From Bowmanella sp. JS7-9 (GTDB taxonomy: Bacteria; Pseudomonadota; Gammaproteobacteria; Enterobacterales; Alteromonadaceae), in assembly GCF_004329715.1 (NCBI RefSeq), contig NZ_JXSY01000003.1, forward strand, positions 1 through 64,000: 64,000 bases of DNA, read 5' to 3'. Below the pieces are notes generated by a model. The model was not told where the DNA came from. It worked only from the letters and a program-made list of their open reading frames with translations, and ran no database searches. Of the stretch, positions 46,504 through 55,901 are shown in pieces (position 1 is the stretch's first letter; every line of letters starts with the position of its first letter). Position numbers and translations under genes: made by a program.

Positions 46504-46684
46504 TAGTAGAAGACTCCCGTGTTTGTTGCGTAGAGGCCTTATGTTGCTCTTCGTCATCGAAGATTAGGTTTGCCGCTTCTTCAAAGTTTTTCTTTGATTG
46601 ACGGCTATAGGCCCACCACACAATCGCGATAAAAGTTACAAAAACTAAAACGGTGGAAATACTGCCGATTAATCCGTGATCCAT
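46496..46684 (-). CDS. ccoQ: cbb3-type oxidase subunit CcoQ
   Basis: 62 residues: one helix (LIGSISTVLVFVTFIAIVWWAYS) and an acidic tail (FEEAANLIFDDEEQ), the family pattern. CcoQ stabilises the oxidase complex. I use the ATG at 46684 (MDHGLIGS); an in-frame GTG at 46693 would overlap the ccoO stop by two bases. It overlaps ccoP. Confidence 0.92.
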   Translation of the reverse strand: MDHGLIGSISTVLVFVTFIAIVWWAYSRQSKKNFEEAANLIFDDEEQHKASTQQTRESSTNE

Positions 46685-46689
46685 AGGGT

Positions 46690-47295
46690 TCACTTCAGCG
46701 CAGTGCCCAGTGATTGCAGGTAAGCAATCAGAGCTTCCATTTCAGTTTTACCTTTCACCGCTGCCTGAGCGCCCGCGATATCTTCATCGGTGTATGGCAC
46801 ACCGAAACCACGGAACACTTCCATTTTCTTCGCGGTCAACGCACCGTCCAGTTTGTTCTCATTCAACCAAGGGAAACTTGGCATATTTGACTGAGGAACC
46901 ACTGTACGTGGGTTGGTCAGGTGAACGCGATGCCATTCATCACTGTAACGACCGCCAACACGCGCCAGATCCGGACCGGTACGCTTAGAGCCCCACAGGA
47001 ACGGATGCTCCCATACAGACTCGCCAGCTACGGAATAGTGACCATAACGTTCAGTTTCAGCACGGAATGGGCGAATCATCTGCGAGTGACAACCGACACA
47101 GCCTTCACGGATATAAATGTCACGACCCTCTAACTGCAGGGCAGTGTAGGGTTTCAGACCTTTAACCGGGGTGGTCATCTCTTTTTGGTAAAACAGTGGA
47201 AAGATTTCTGCCAGGGCACCAAAGCTAATCGCGATGATGACCATAACAATCAACAATCCAGTATTTTTTTCGATTTTCTCGTGGATATTTACCAT
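46690..47295 (-). CDS. ccoO: cbb3-type cytochrome oxidase subunit II (CcoO)
   Basis: 201 residues. A monoheme c subunit with one N-terminal anchor ([24 protein letters not shown]). The heme motif is [12 protein letters not shown], and NMPSFPWL holds the axial Met. It lies 11 bases after ccoN in the operon ccoNOQP. Confidence 0.97.
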   Translation of the reverse strand: MVNIHEKIEKNTGLLIVMVIIAISFGALAEIFPLFYQKEMTTPVKGLKPYTALQLEGRDIYIREGCVGCHSQMIRPFRAETERYGHYSVAGESVWEHPFLWGSKRTGPDLARVGGRYSDEWHRVHLTNPRTVVPQSNMPSFPWLNENKLDGALTAKKMEVFRGFGVPYTDEDIAGAQAAVKGKTEMEALIAYLQSLGTALK

Positions 47296-47306
47296 GACGT
47301 CACTCC

Positions 47307-48734
47307 TTAAGCCGGCTTGGTTTCTAAATACATGTGCTCTTCGGTGCCACGCACAGTGCGGTACACGTTATAAGCCATGATTAACATACCGGCTACCACG
47401 CACAATCCACCCAGGAAACGTACGAAGTAGAAAGGATACGACGCTTCTAAAGATTCCACGAAGCTGTAGGTCAGGGTGCCGTCAGCGTTGATTGAACGCC
47501 ACATCATGCCCTGCATAACACCGCTGATCCACATGGCCACGATGTACAATACTACGCCGATAGTCGCCAGCCAGAAGTGAATGTTAACCAGTGTGTAGCT
47601 ATACATACGAGCTTTGCCGAACAGAACAGGAATCAGGTGATACAGAGAGCCGATAGACACCATCGCTACCCAACCTAACGCACCAGAGTGTACGTGACCT
47701 ACGGTCCAGTCGGTGTAGTGAGACAGCGCGTTAACGGTCTTAATCGCCATCATCGGACCTTCGAAGGTCGACATACCGTAGAAAGACAGAGAAACAATCA
47801 GGAAACGCAGAACAGGGTCGCGACGCAGTTTATGCCATGCACCAGACAGAGTCATGATACCGTTGATCATACCGCCCCATGAAGGCACGAACAGAATGAC
47901 CGACATCACCATACCCAGAGACTGAGTCCAGTCTGGCAGCGCGGTATAGTGCAAGTGGTGCGGACCAGCCCAGATATACAGGGAAACCAGTGCCCAGAAG
48001 TGTACAACCGACAAACGATAAGAGAATACCGGACGCTCTGCTTGTTTCGGAACGAAGTAGTACATCATGCCCAGGAAGCCGGCAGTGAGGAAGAAACCTA
48101 CTGCGTTGTGGCCGTACCACCATTGCATCATCGCATCTACCGCACCGGCATACAGCGAGTATGACTTGGTCATAGATACCGGAATAGCCATGCTGTTACC
48201 AATGTGCAGCACTGCTACAGTAATGATGAAGGCGCCCAGGAACCAGTTAGCCACGTATATGTGTGACACTTTACGTTTGATAACGGTACCGAAGAACACG
48301 ATAGCGTACGCAATCCACACCAAGGCGATTAAGATATCGATTGGCCATTCCAGTTCAGCATATTCTTTGCTTGAAGTGATACCCAGAGGCAGGGTAACTG
48401 CAGCAAGAACAATAACAGCCTGCCAACCCCAGAAGGTAAAGGCGGCCAGTTTGTCACTGAACAGACGGGCTTGCGACGTGCGTTGCACGATGTAATAAGA
48501 CGTAGCGAACAATGCGCAGCCACCGAAGGCAAAGATTACCGCGTTGGTGTGCAATGGACGCAGGCGAGAGTAGGTTAACCATGGCAAGTCAAAGCTAAGC
48601 TCTGGCCAGATCAACTGAGCAGCGATAAACACGCCGGCGCTCATGCCAACAATTCCCCAGACTACCGTCATAATGGCGAACTGTCGCACTACTTTGTAGT
48701 TGTATTGCGATTGTGCCTGACTGATTTCACTCAT
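47307..48734 (-). CDS. ccoN: cbb3-type cytochrome oxidase subunit I (CcoN)
   Basis: 475 residues with about twelve hydrophobic helices. This is the catalytic subunit that reduces O2 at low oxygen. Heme- and CuB-binding His are visible in [43 protein letters not shown] and [16 protein letters not shown]. The first gene of ccoNOQP. Upstream is a perfect FNR box (48914-48927), fitting control by the fnr gene seven kilobases away. Confidence 0.98.
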   Translation of the reverse strand: MSEISQAQSQYNYKVVRQFAIMTVVWGIVGMSAGVFIAAQLIWPELSFDLPWLTYSRLRPLHTNAVIFAFGGCALFATSYYIVQRTSQARLFSDKLAAFTFWGWQAVIVLAAVTLPLGITSSKEYAELEWPIDILIALVWIAYAIVFFGTVIKRKVSHIYVANWFLGAFIITVAVLHIGNSMAIPVSMTKSYSLYAGAVDAMMQWWYGHNAVGFFLTAGFLGMMYYFVPKQAERPVFSYRLSVVHFWALVSLYIWAGPHHLHYTALPDWTQSLGMVMSVILFVPSWGGMINGIMTLSGAWHKLRRDPVLRFLIVSLSFYGMSTFEGPMMAIKTVNALSHYTDWTVGHVHSGALGWVAMVSIGSLYHLIPVLFGKARMYSYTLVNIHFWLATIGVVLYIVAMWISGVMQGMMWRSINADGTLTYSFVESLEASYPFYFVRFLGGLCVVAGMLIMAYNVYRTVRGTEEHMYLETKPA

Positions 48735-48867
48735 TTTTAAGTTTCTTCCAGCTTTTGAAAGTTATTGTTTATGACCCATGTAAAACATAGGTGAGTTGAT
48801 TAAATTCGCCAGAGAGGGAAGCCCTTTTCGAGCAAAAAATAACCACATTGGTACTGTGTACGCGTGC

Positions 48868-48896
48868 ATGATACGGTTGATAAAATCAAATTGAAA
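48868..48896 (-). promoter_or_regulatory. Candidate ccoN promoter
   Basis: On the minus strand TTTCAA (48896-48891), 17 bases, then TATCAT (48873-48868). Transcription would start near 48861, placing the FNR box about 60 bases upstream, as in class I activation. The 5' leader would be about 127 bases. A TTGAT-N3-ATCAA sequence lies in the spacer. Confidence 0.45.
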
Positions 48897-48913
48897 GTCA
48901 TCCGGCTAAATGC

Positions 48914-48927
48914 TTGATCGGTATCAA
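48914..48927. promoter_or_regulatory. FNR box upstream of ccoN
   Basis: TTGATCGGTATCAA matches the FNR consensus TTGAT-N4-ATCAA at every fixed position. It lies in the divergent spacer between ccoN and the gene at 48978, so it may serve either. Confidence 0.82.
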
Positions 48928-48977
48928 TAAAAAAACGAAGATCCCAGAAAACACATGGTGTGGAGAGATTTTTTAAA

Positions 48978-49412
48978 GTGTTCAGCAAATATACAAAAGT
49001 GGCCGTTTTATGCGGGTTATTGGCCATTATTTTAACGTTATCTTTACAACTTTCTAAAACCGGGCAAATAAATCCTGCCAGTGAGGTGTGCGAATTAAAT
49101 TCGGCCTCGTGTGAGTTTTTAATTGAAAATCAGGTTATCCGCTTAACTTTCGAGCCTTTCCCTGTGCAATTGGAGGAGGAAATCCGACTCAAAGCGCATT
49201 TACCCTCAGGTTGGCAACTGCAAAGTGGCGCAATTGAAGGTGTGAATATGTATATGGGCCGTATTCCACTAATAACCGATGGACAAAACAGCGGCGTATT
49301 TTTTCTCGGTAGCTGCAGTGAAGCGCGAATGCAGTGGCAACTATTGCTGGAAATTTCTACTCAAAACGGTACGCGTTACCCTTTGATGGTACATTTCATC
49401 ACCGAACGCTAA
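48978..49412 (+). CDS. Hypothetical membrane-anchored protein divergent from ccoN
   Basis: 144 residues. One N-terminal helix (VAVLCGLLAIILTLSLQL) is followed by a mature part with Cys in VCELNSASCEF and LGSCSEARM, and beta-type repeats; this resembles a periplasmic domain tethered to the inner membrane. I do not recognise a family. The GTG at 48978 is about ten bases after GGAGAG; an upstream GTG at 48960 has no ribosome site. Its promoter shares the region with the FNR box, so a link with low-oxygen respiration is possible but unproven. Confidence 0.72.
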   Translation: MFSKYTKVAVLCGLLAIILTLSLQLSKTGQINPASEVCELNSASCEFLIENQVIRLTFEPFPVQLEEEIRLKAHLPSGWQLQSGAIEGVNMYMGRIPLITDGQNSGVFFLGSCSEARMQWQLLLEISTQNGTRYPLMVHFITER

Positions 49413-49418
49413 ATGTGA

Positions 49419-51005
49419 TCAGAAAAAACTGCCCTGACGCTGGGTCAACAGTAGTTGCAAGCTCTCTTCAGCAAAGCCGGTGCCGGCCTCAGTATAAAAG
49501 TTAAAGACTTTATTCAGGCCTGCATCCAATAATTGCTTACGATCATCCTCATAACGGGCGATAGCTACCACCTGGCCAGTAAAACCGGCCTTTTTCAGTT
49601 GCTGGTAAATATTCACCATATCGCCAATCGAAGGTAGGGCCAGCATCACCAGTTTTATCTGGCTGAGATCCATATATTCCCAAAACTCGGCATCTTCCGC
49701 GTCACCCAACATGACCGACTTGCCTGCCTTTCGCAGTTTCATGATTCTGTCCCGATCCGCATCCATGGCCCATACTTTGCCACCGAGTGCGCCGCTTAAT
49801 GCATCATAGGCACCACGACCCACCCGGCCGATGCCCACGATTAATACTTCGGCATCCTTCGGTTGATGGAACACATCTTCACGCAGACGATGTTCGCTTT
49901 CATAACGGCGCAGCAGATCTTTGTAACGGGTAAACAGGCGGTGGGCCTGCGGGTAGAGCACACTGGTAACGATAAAGGAAAAACACACCGCCAGCGCAGT
50001 AATCACCAGCCATTCCTTGCTGAGGATCCCCAAACTGACGCACAGGGCGGCAACGATTAAGCCAAACTCACTGTAATTACTCATCACCAGGCCGGACAAA
50101 AACGCGGTGCGCGCACGCAATTGCAATAGCGCCAATACACCAAAAAACAGGATGAACTTAATAGGTAACAGCAAGGCCACCAGTGCCCCGGTGATGACCA
50201 TTTGCTGATCTGGCAACGCAACAAAACCAATAGACAGGAAAAAACCAATCAGGAATAGATCTTTAAATGACATCAGGGATTTAGTCAGCTCCGTTGCTTT
50301 ACCGTGGGTACTAAGCAACATGCCAACAATCAACGCACCTAAATCACCTTTTACGCCGACGGCTTCAAACAATTCGTAACTGCCCAATGCCAGAAAAAAG
50401 CCGGATAAGGGCAATAATTCACCGTGCCCGGCCATTTCCAGCAAACGCCCTAATAGCGGACGGGCAAAATACAGTGCAAATAAGCCAATCGCCCATAAAG
50501 AGGGGATTTTCCCCGTCGCGATGACCAGGAAAATCACTGCGACCACGTCCTGCATAATCAACATACCGATGGCCAGTTTGCCATGGCGTGTTTTGGTCTC
50601 TCCACTTTCTTCTAACAGTTTCACCACGCATACCGTGCTACTAAAACTTAGTGCGAAACCCAGTAGGGCCGCGGTAGGCATGCTGATCTGCGCAAGATAC
50701 ACCAGGCCGGTCAGTCCCAGCACTAAAATCAACGCAACAAATACCACTGTCCATAACAGCATATTGGCTACGGCACCCAACCAGATTTCCCGTTTTAACA
50801 GGTCTGGCACGTGCAATTTAAGCCCAATCGTAAACAACATCAGGGTAATGCCAAGATTTGCTAGCACGTTTAAAAACGCGGGGGCGTCAACGCCGAGAAA
50901 GTTCAGGCCAAAACCGGCCAGCAGAAAACCAATTAAGGGCGGCAGACCTGTCAGCCGGACAATAAAGCCAAATGCGAACGTCACGACTAACCAGAAAAAA
51001 TCCAC
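49419..51005 (-). CDS. Kef/CPA2-type cation:proton antiporter with TrkA-N domain
   Basis: 528 residues. The first 360 hold about twelve hydrophobic helices with LMLFTIGLKL, LGFALSFSSTVCVVKLLEE and MQDVVAVIFL, typical of CPA2 antiporters. A C-terminal Rossmann RCK domain (VLIVGIGRVGRGAYDAL) follows, binding NAD(H)-type ligand for gating. It exports K+ or Na+ against protons; the ion is not clear. A GTG at 51005 is five bases behind AAGGAG and is preferred over the GTG at 51011, which abuts that site. Confidence 0.87.
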   Translation of the reverse strand: MDFFWLVVTFAFGFIVRLTGLPPLIGFLLAGFGLNFLGVDAPAFLNVLANLGITLMLFTIGLKLHVPDLLKREIWLGAVANMLLWTVVFVALILVLGLTGLVYLAQISMPTAALLGFALSFSSTVCVVKLLEESGETKTRHGKLAIGMLIMQDVVAVIFLVIATGKIPSLWAIGLFALYFARPLLGRLLEMAGHGELLPLSGFFLALGSYELFEAVGVKGDLGALIVGMLLSTHGKATELTKSLMSFKDLFLIGFFLSIGFVALPDQQMVITGALVALLLPIKFILFFGVLALLQLRARTAFLSGLVMSNYSEFGLIVAALCVSLGILSKEWLVITALAVCFSFIVTSVLYPQAHRLFTRYKDLLRRYESEHRLREDVFHQPKDAEVLIVGIGRVGRGAYDALSGALGGKVWAMDADRDRIMKLRKAGKSVMLGDAEDAEFWEYMDLSQIKLVMLALPSIGDMVNIYQQLKKAGFTGQVVAIARYEDDRKQLLDAGLNKVFNFYTEAGTGFAEESLQLLLTQRQGSFF

Positions 51006-51076
51006 TACCACTCCTTATTAAGAACTAATCAACTAATTGATTATACGTTGTATTTTTAAATGCTCTGTGATTTATC

Positions 51077-51772
51077 TCAAGCATCTGCCGGTATGCTGAA
51101 GGGTTCTCCTACAGGGGTAAAACTGCCCGGCTTATCGATCGGTACTGCGGTTAAGTTATTCGCCAAAGCCGGCGTTAGCAAGGGTAATAAGGGTTGAATG
51201 TTGGTCAGGGTCGGATCCAACCAGGCCTCCAGCCAGTCTCCCTGCTGCGGTAAAATCAATGGCATCGACTTACTGTGGTAGGGGGCGAGCTTAGGGTGGG
51301 GCGGTAAAGTGATCACGCTACAGGACCACTGCTCTTCGCCTGTATTCGGGTGTCGCCAGCTGCGGCATACACCGCCAAGCAACAATCCACATTGGTCACC
51401 AATAAAATCATGATACAAAGTGCGCTTATCCGGCATCACCTGGGTTTCCCCAAAGCCTCTTACAACAAACACACAACGGCTTTGCTTAAAAGGCAGGTAA
51501 CTGGCTGAGCCTGGTTGCGTGATTTTATCGTAACGACTGTTGAACGATGTGTACTTACCCGGTTTGAAGCCTTGTTCTGTCTTATCCAGCAGTAACCACC
51601 ACAATGCAGTTTGCAGGACGCGACCATGCTGTCTGTCGCTGCGTACAATACTGACCGGGGCGGCAGCACGAATAAAGCGGCTATGCAGAAAATGAATATC
51701 CTCCGCGAACCCCAGTGCCTGATACAGCCCCCGCACAAAAGGATCATCACTAACGTTGAGTCTGCCACACAT
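51077..51772 (-). CDS. SRAP-family (YedK/HMCES-like) DNA-protein crosslink protein
   Basis: 231 residues. SRAP proteins covalently trap abasic sites in single-stranded DNA. The start MCGR exposes catalytic Cys2 after Met removal. Asn78 in SFNSR, Glu109 in RGFGET and His166 in YHSKSMPLIL occupy the places of YedK Asn75, Glu105 and His160, so the active site appears complete even though the usual YEW motif is FGE-T. Single-gene unit. Confidence 0.86.
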   Translation of the reverse strand: MCGRLNVSDDPFVRGLYQALGFAEDIHFLHSRFIRAAAPVSIVRSDRQHGRVLQTALWWLLLDKTEQGFKPGKYTSFNSRYDKITQPGSASYLPFKQSRCVFVVRGFGETQVMPDKRTLYHDFIGDQCGLLLGGVCRSWRHPNTGEEQWSCSVITLPPHPKLAPYHSKSMPLILPQQGDWLEAWLDPTLTNIQPLLPLLTPALANNLTAVPIDKPGSFTPVGEPFSIPADA

Positions 51773-51899
51773 TATTGATTTACCTCATTGCCATGCCTGA
51801 ATCCCTGAGCGTATCCTACACTTTGAAAAAAAATATAAAAATCAGATAGTTTCATCAGGCATCACTAACGCGATACGGATGGCTATCCGGGGGATTCAG

Positions 51900-53537
51900 A
51901 TGGAAAATTTGCACATTATTATGGCAGGCATGACGGCGGTGATCCTGTTTGTGTTTGGTCTGGAAAACTTTAGCCGTGAAATCGAGCGTATCTCCGGTGA
52001 GCGTTTTCGTAAATCCCTGAGCCATGCCACCAAAATGCCGATTATCGGGCTGGTCATTGGTGCCGTGGTGACTATGTTTATTCAGTCCAGTTCTGCCACG
52101 TCGGTTATCACTATCTCGTTGGTAAATGCAGGGGTCTTGTCCTTTCAAAACAGTGTGGGGATTATTTTCGGCTCCAATATCGGTACAACCATTACCGCGC
52201 AATTGGTGGCATTTAAACTGACGGACTTTGCACCTATTTTTATCATTATCGGTTTTTTACTGACCCTGAGCCGCAACCGCTTCGCAATCTTCGGTAAAAC
52301 CATTTTTTACTTTGGCTTTGTGTTTTTTAGTTTGAACCTGATCTCGTCGAGTCTGGCACCGCTGCAAAATAACCCGCAATTAGTTGAGGTGTTAACCCAA
52401 CCGCAAAATCCTGCGCTGGCTCTGTTGGTGGGCTGTGTGTTTACGGCCATTGTGCAATCCAGTTCGGTGACAACCGGCCTGGCTATCGTCTTTACGCAAC
52501 AGGGGTTGTTGTCGTTGGAAAATGCGGTACCGCTGATAATGGGGGCCAACATTGGCACGACTGCTACTGCCTTTATTGCCGTGTTTAATATGGATATCGC
52601 CGCCAAAAAAACGGCGTTAAGTCATTTCTTGTTTAATGTGGGTGGGGTATTAATCTTCTTCCCACTGCTGTTGCTGTTTGGTAACGCCTTAAACCAATAT
52701 GATGGTGACGCCGCCATCGCACTGGCAACCATCCATCTGATATTTAACCTGGCAACCAGTATGGTGTTTATTGCTTTTGTTAACCCTTTTACCCGTTTAG
52801 TCGACTGGCTAATGGGCGAGGGTAAAATGGACTTTGTTCGCCTGGAGTTACCCGTTTACAACGAGCAACATACCTTTGACGATATTCGCGCCGCGCTACT
52901 AAACAACGAAACCGCGTTGCTGAGTTTTCTACAGGAAAACTACAACAGCGTGACCCTGAGCCTGGAAACCAATTATCAGGGGATTTTTGATGCAGCAGAA
53001 AAGCGCATTCAGTACATCGACTTCGTGCAAAAGGAATACCTGAGCTATTTTTCACGGGTAGCCGTTCAGGTCAATGATCCTAATGATTCTACTCAGCTTA
53101 TTCACCTGATTAATCGCTTTGATTATCTGTTCCAGATCCATGACAGCATCAATGACCTTTTCAATACCAAGAAGGTGATGCAGGAGCATTTCATTGAGCT
53201 TAAAAGCGACATATTGCTTAATGTTCGGGCGTTATCCAGCCACACCCTGGAACTGTTTGATAACCTGGCTAAGTCTATCGATAGCCACACAGATTTTGAC
53301 AGTAAACAGGAAGGTAAAGCGCTGCAACAGCATCTGGATGAAGTGAATCGCGCGCTGTTGGTATTAATGGCCAACCCGGAGCGTGCCGATGCGGGTGCAT
53401 TGACTAACTTTGTAACCTATTCACAGCGCCTCAAGGATAAGCTAATTAACTTCGCCAAATTACGTGCGGCGCAGGTCGCAGAGGCGCCAGATCTTACTCA
53501 ACAGGAACAAGCCAGTGTTGAAACCCCAACAACCTAA
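51900..53537 (+). CDS. Na+/phosphate symporter family (NptA/YjbB-like)
   Basis: 545 residues. The membrane half has two inverted repeats with the hallmark QSSSATSVITISLVNAG and QSSSVTTGLAIVF, each followed by GSNIGTT or GANIGTT. The C-terminal 220 residues are helical and PhoU-like. It takes up or exports phosphate with sodium. The frame is open from 51879; ATG 51900 starts MENLHIIMAG, preceded by GGGGG. Its end overlaps the LOG-family gene by 23 bases. Confidence 0.9.
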   Translation: MENLHIIMAGMTAVILFVFGLENFSREIERISGERFRKSLSHATKMPIIGLVIGAVVTMFIQSSSATSVITISLVNAGVLSFQNSVGIIFGSNIGTTITAQLVAFKLTDFAPIFIIIGFLLTLSRNRFAIFGKTIFYFGFVFFSLNLISSSLAPLQNNPQLVEVLTQPQNPALALLVGCVFTAIVQSSSVTTGLAIVFTQQGLLSLENAVPLIMGANIGTTATAFIAVFNMDIAAKKTALSHFLFNVGGVLIFFPLLLLFGNALNQYDGDAAIALATIHLIFNLATSMVFIAFVNPFTRLVDWLMGEGKMDFVRLELPVYNEQHTFDDIRAALLNNETALLSFLQENYNSVTLSLETNYQGIFDAAEKRIQYIDFVQKEYLSYFSRVAVQVNDPNDSTQLIHLINRFDYLFQIHDSINDLFNTKKVMQEHFIELKSDILLNVRALSSHTLELFDNLAKSIDSHTDFDSKQEGKALQQHLDEVNRALLVLMANPERADAGALTNFVTYSQRLKDKLINFAKLRAAQVAEAPDLTQQEQASVETPTT

Positions 53538-54420
53538 ATGTCACCAGTTTCATAACGCCAGTGAAGACTTAGCCCACGCCAGACTTGATCCGGATGCTAC
53601 TGAGCAAAGTCGCAGCAGCGCCTATCGATTAGCCTATGACGATTTGGATTTTGTCCTGCGCGATGAAATGCGTCCGGTTCGCTTGCTGATGGAATTATCT
53701 AAAACTGAACTCACTTTGCAGGACAACGATATTCAGCAAACGGTGGTGATTTTTGGTAGCGCCAGAACCCTTAGCCCTGAGCAGGCCACCGCGGAGCTAG
53801 AGCAAGTTGAAGCTGCCATGCAGAAACAGCCTCAATGCGATGCACTAAAAAAGCAACATGCATTAGCCAAACAGGCCGTAAAACGCAGTGATTATTATCA
53901 GCATGCCAGGCTATTGGCCCGTTTAATCACTGAACAGTCACACCGCGCTGATTATGCCGATGTGTGTATTACGACAGGTGGTGGCCCGGGCATTATGGAA
54001 GCTGCCAATCGCGGGGCATTCGAAGCCGGCGGCAAATCCATTGGCCTGAATATCATATTGCCGCACGAGCAGCATCCAAATCCTTATATCAGCCCGGAAC
54101 TGTGTTTCCGTTTCCATTATTTCGCGATGCGAAAAATGCACTTTTTGTTAAGAGCACGCGCTTTAGTGGTATTTCCGGGTGGCTTTGGCACGTTGGATGA
54201 GTTGTTTGAGACGTTGACGTTAGTGCAAACCGGTAAAATTCAAAAATTCCCGATCCTACTGTTTAATCAGCAATACTGGCGTAGCCTGATTAATTTCGAT
54301 TTACTGGTCGAAGAGGGAATGATCAGCGCAGAGGATATGCAAACGTTTCGTTTTGTAGAGAGTGCCGAAGAGGCCTGGCAACTGATTCACCAGGCCTTAC
54401 TGGACGACGTCAAAGGCTAA
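53515..54420 (+). CDS. LOG-family protein (TIGR00730-like nucleotide phosphoribohydrolase)
   Basis: 301 residues. Motifs GGGPGIMEAANRGA and PGGFGTLDELFETLT are the LOG signatures, forming the substrate pocket; relatives cleave ribosyl 5'-monophosphates from nucleotides. The N-terminal 80 residues precede the Rossmann core (VVIFGSART). It probably starts at GTG 53515, nine bases after AGGA, within the end of the Na/Pi gene; TTG 53518 is also possible. Convergent with cdd, overlapping it by 11 bases. Confidence 0.85.
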   Translation: MLKPQQPKCHQFHNASEDLAHARLDPDATEQSRSSAYRLAYDDLDFVLRDEMRPVRLLMELSKTELTLQDNDIQQTVVIFGSARTLSPEQATAELEQVEAAMQKQPQCDALKKQHALAKQAVKRSDYYQHARLLARLITEQSHRADYADVCITTGGGPGIMEAANRGAFEAGGKSIGLNIILPHEQHPNPYISPELCFRFHYFAMRKMHFLLRARALVVFPGGFGTLDELFETLTLVQTGKIQKFPILLFNQQYWRSLINFDLLVEEGMISAEDMQTFRFVESAEEAWQLIHQALLDDVKG

Positions 54421-54805
54421 AGTGATGGGGCAGCAATTCGCCCATGGTTAACGCTATGTCGCGCTCACCGTCGGCGCTAAAGCAGGTGACAGGTGTGTCA
54501 GCCTGACTGAATTCCATCAATACCTGACGGCATGCACCGCAGGGCATGATCGGCTCTGCAAGATTGGAAATGATGTAGACCCGTTTAATACCGCGCATAC
54601 CTTTCGTCACGGCCGCATAAATGGCGGTGCGCTCGGCGCAATTTGTCAGCCCATAGGAAGCGTTTTCAACGTTGACGCCAAATTCAAACACCGATTTACC
54701 GTCGAGTTCGTACTCGATAGCAGCGGCGACCTGCACGTTGGAATAGGTAGAGTAGGAATGCTGTAAGGTAGCTTTAAGCTTTTGAATGATCTCGTGTTTT
54801 GTCAC
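54410..54805 (-). CDS. cdd: Cytidine deaminase
   Basis: 131 residues, the tetrameric short type as in Bacillus. It deaminates cytidine and deoxycytidine in pyrimidine salvage. Zinc ligands and catalytic Glu are in NCAERTAIYAA and MPCGACRQVL. I chose GTG 54805 because AAGGA is six bases upstream; an ATG at 54826 has no ribosome site and would add seven residues. Confidence 0.92.
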   Translation of the reverse strand: MTKHEIIQKLKATLQHSYSTYSNVQVAAAIEYELDGKSVFEFGVNVENASYGLTNCAERTAIYAAVTKGMRGIKRVYIISNLAEPIMPCGACRQVLMEFSQADTPVTCFSADGERDIALTMGELLPHHFSL

Positions 54806-54969
54806 ACAGTGTCCTTTTTCTGCCATTTATTGTTAATCGGAATCGGCAGTAAATTTTATGGACGCGGGAATGTATAACGAAAGCAGGGTACCTGTCCAGT
54901 ATTGGCGATTGAAACCTTGTGCCGCTTACTGCACCATTAGGCTAATCAGAGATTAAAAACGGATATAAT

Positions 54970-55812
54970 GTGTCTTCGTTTAGCGGAAATATCAGAAAAA
55001 TGCGCGTCAGCGCCGACCCCACTGGCAAGGTTAATTATGTGCTGCCCATCGGTGAGCAACAGGTGCACATGAACCCACTTATCGGGCATACAATCAATGT
55101 CAGTCACAGCGGCAATATTCATTGTGTGCATTGCGGACGTAAAACCAAAAAGAGCTTTAGCCAGGGGTATTGCTTCCCTTGTATGAGTACTTTAGCGCAA
55201 TGTGATTCTTGCATCATAAAACCAGAACTTTGCCACTATTTTCAGGGAACGTGCCGCGAACCTGCATGGGGTGAAGAACACTGTCTGACTGACCATTTCG
55301 TTTATATTGCCAATACCGGGGACGTCAAGGTGGGCATTACCCGTCATGTGGGCGAGGGTATCTCCAGTCGCTGGATTGATCAGGGCGCCAGTCAGGCGAT
55401 TGTAATGTTACGGGTCGCTGACAGGTTACTCAGCGGCGAGGTGGAAACCCTGTGTAAAGCGTTTATCGCGGATAAAACTAACTGGCGCACAATGTTGAAA
55501 GGCCAGCCCGACGGTCAGGATTTAATTGCGCTGAAACAACAGTTGCTGGACAAAATCGCACCGGAATTAGCAACGTTGCAACAGCAGAAAGGCCTGCAGG
55601 CGGTGCAAATGGTAGAAGACACCGTGCATGACATTGCTTATCCGGTCTTGCAGTATCCGGATAAAATCAAGTCAATCAATCTGGACAAAGACGGACAGTT
55701 CAGTGGCACTTTACTGGGTATAAAAGGCCAGTACTGGCTGCTAGATGGCGACCGCGTGATAAATATGCGTAAGTATTCAGGCTATGAACTGACTATCGAA
55801 CTGGATGATTAA
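54970..55812 (+). CDS. DUF2797 protein
   Basis: 280 residues. The middle has Cys-rich motifs (HCVHCGRKTKKSF, CFPCMSTLAQCDSC, ELCHYFQGTC) that probably bind zinc, and then FVYIANTGDVKVGITRHVGEGISSRWIDQGA, a GIY-YIG-like segment of DUF2797. Function not known. The GTG at 54970 gives the family start SSFSGNIRKMRV. The three bases before it belong to a perfect TATAAT at 54964-54969, so either that hexamer is not a promoter or translation starts later. Confidence 0.85.
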   Translation: MSSFSGNIRKMRVSADPTGKVNYVLPIGEQQVHMNPLIGHTINVSHSGNIHCVHCGRKTKKSFSQGYCFPCMSTLAQCDSCIIKPELCHYFQGTCREPAWGEEHCLTDHFVYIANTGDVKVGITRHVGEGISSRWIDQGASQAIVMLRVADRLLSGEVETLCKAFIADKTNWRTMLKGQPDGQDLIALKQQLLDKIAPELATLQQQKGLQAVQMVEDTVHDIAYPVLQYPDKIKSINLDKDGQFSGTLLGIKGQYWLLDGDRVINMRKYSGYELTIELDD

Positions 55813-55901
55813 AAATCTGGCATAAAAGAGCCCAAATTCTCAGCATGCGTACTCGTTGTCAACTAGGCTGATAATAATCTACATTCCAGCAAGGAAGCAC
55901 A

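Noticed and set aside
48877-48889. Second FNR box upstream of ccoN (TTGAT-AAA-ATCAA)
   Set aside because: The spacer is three bases instead of four, so the half sites are out of register; kept only as a remark.
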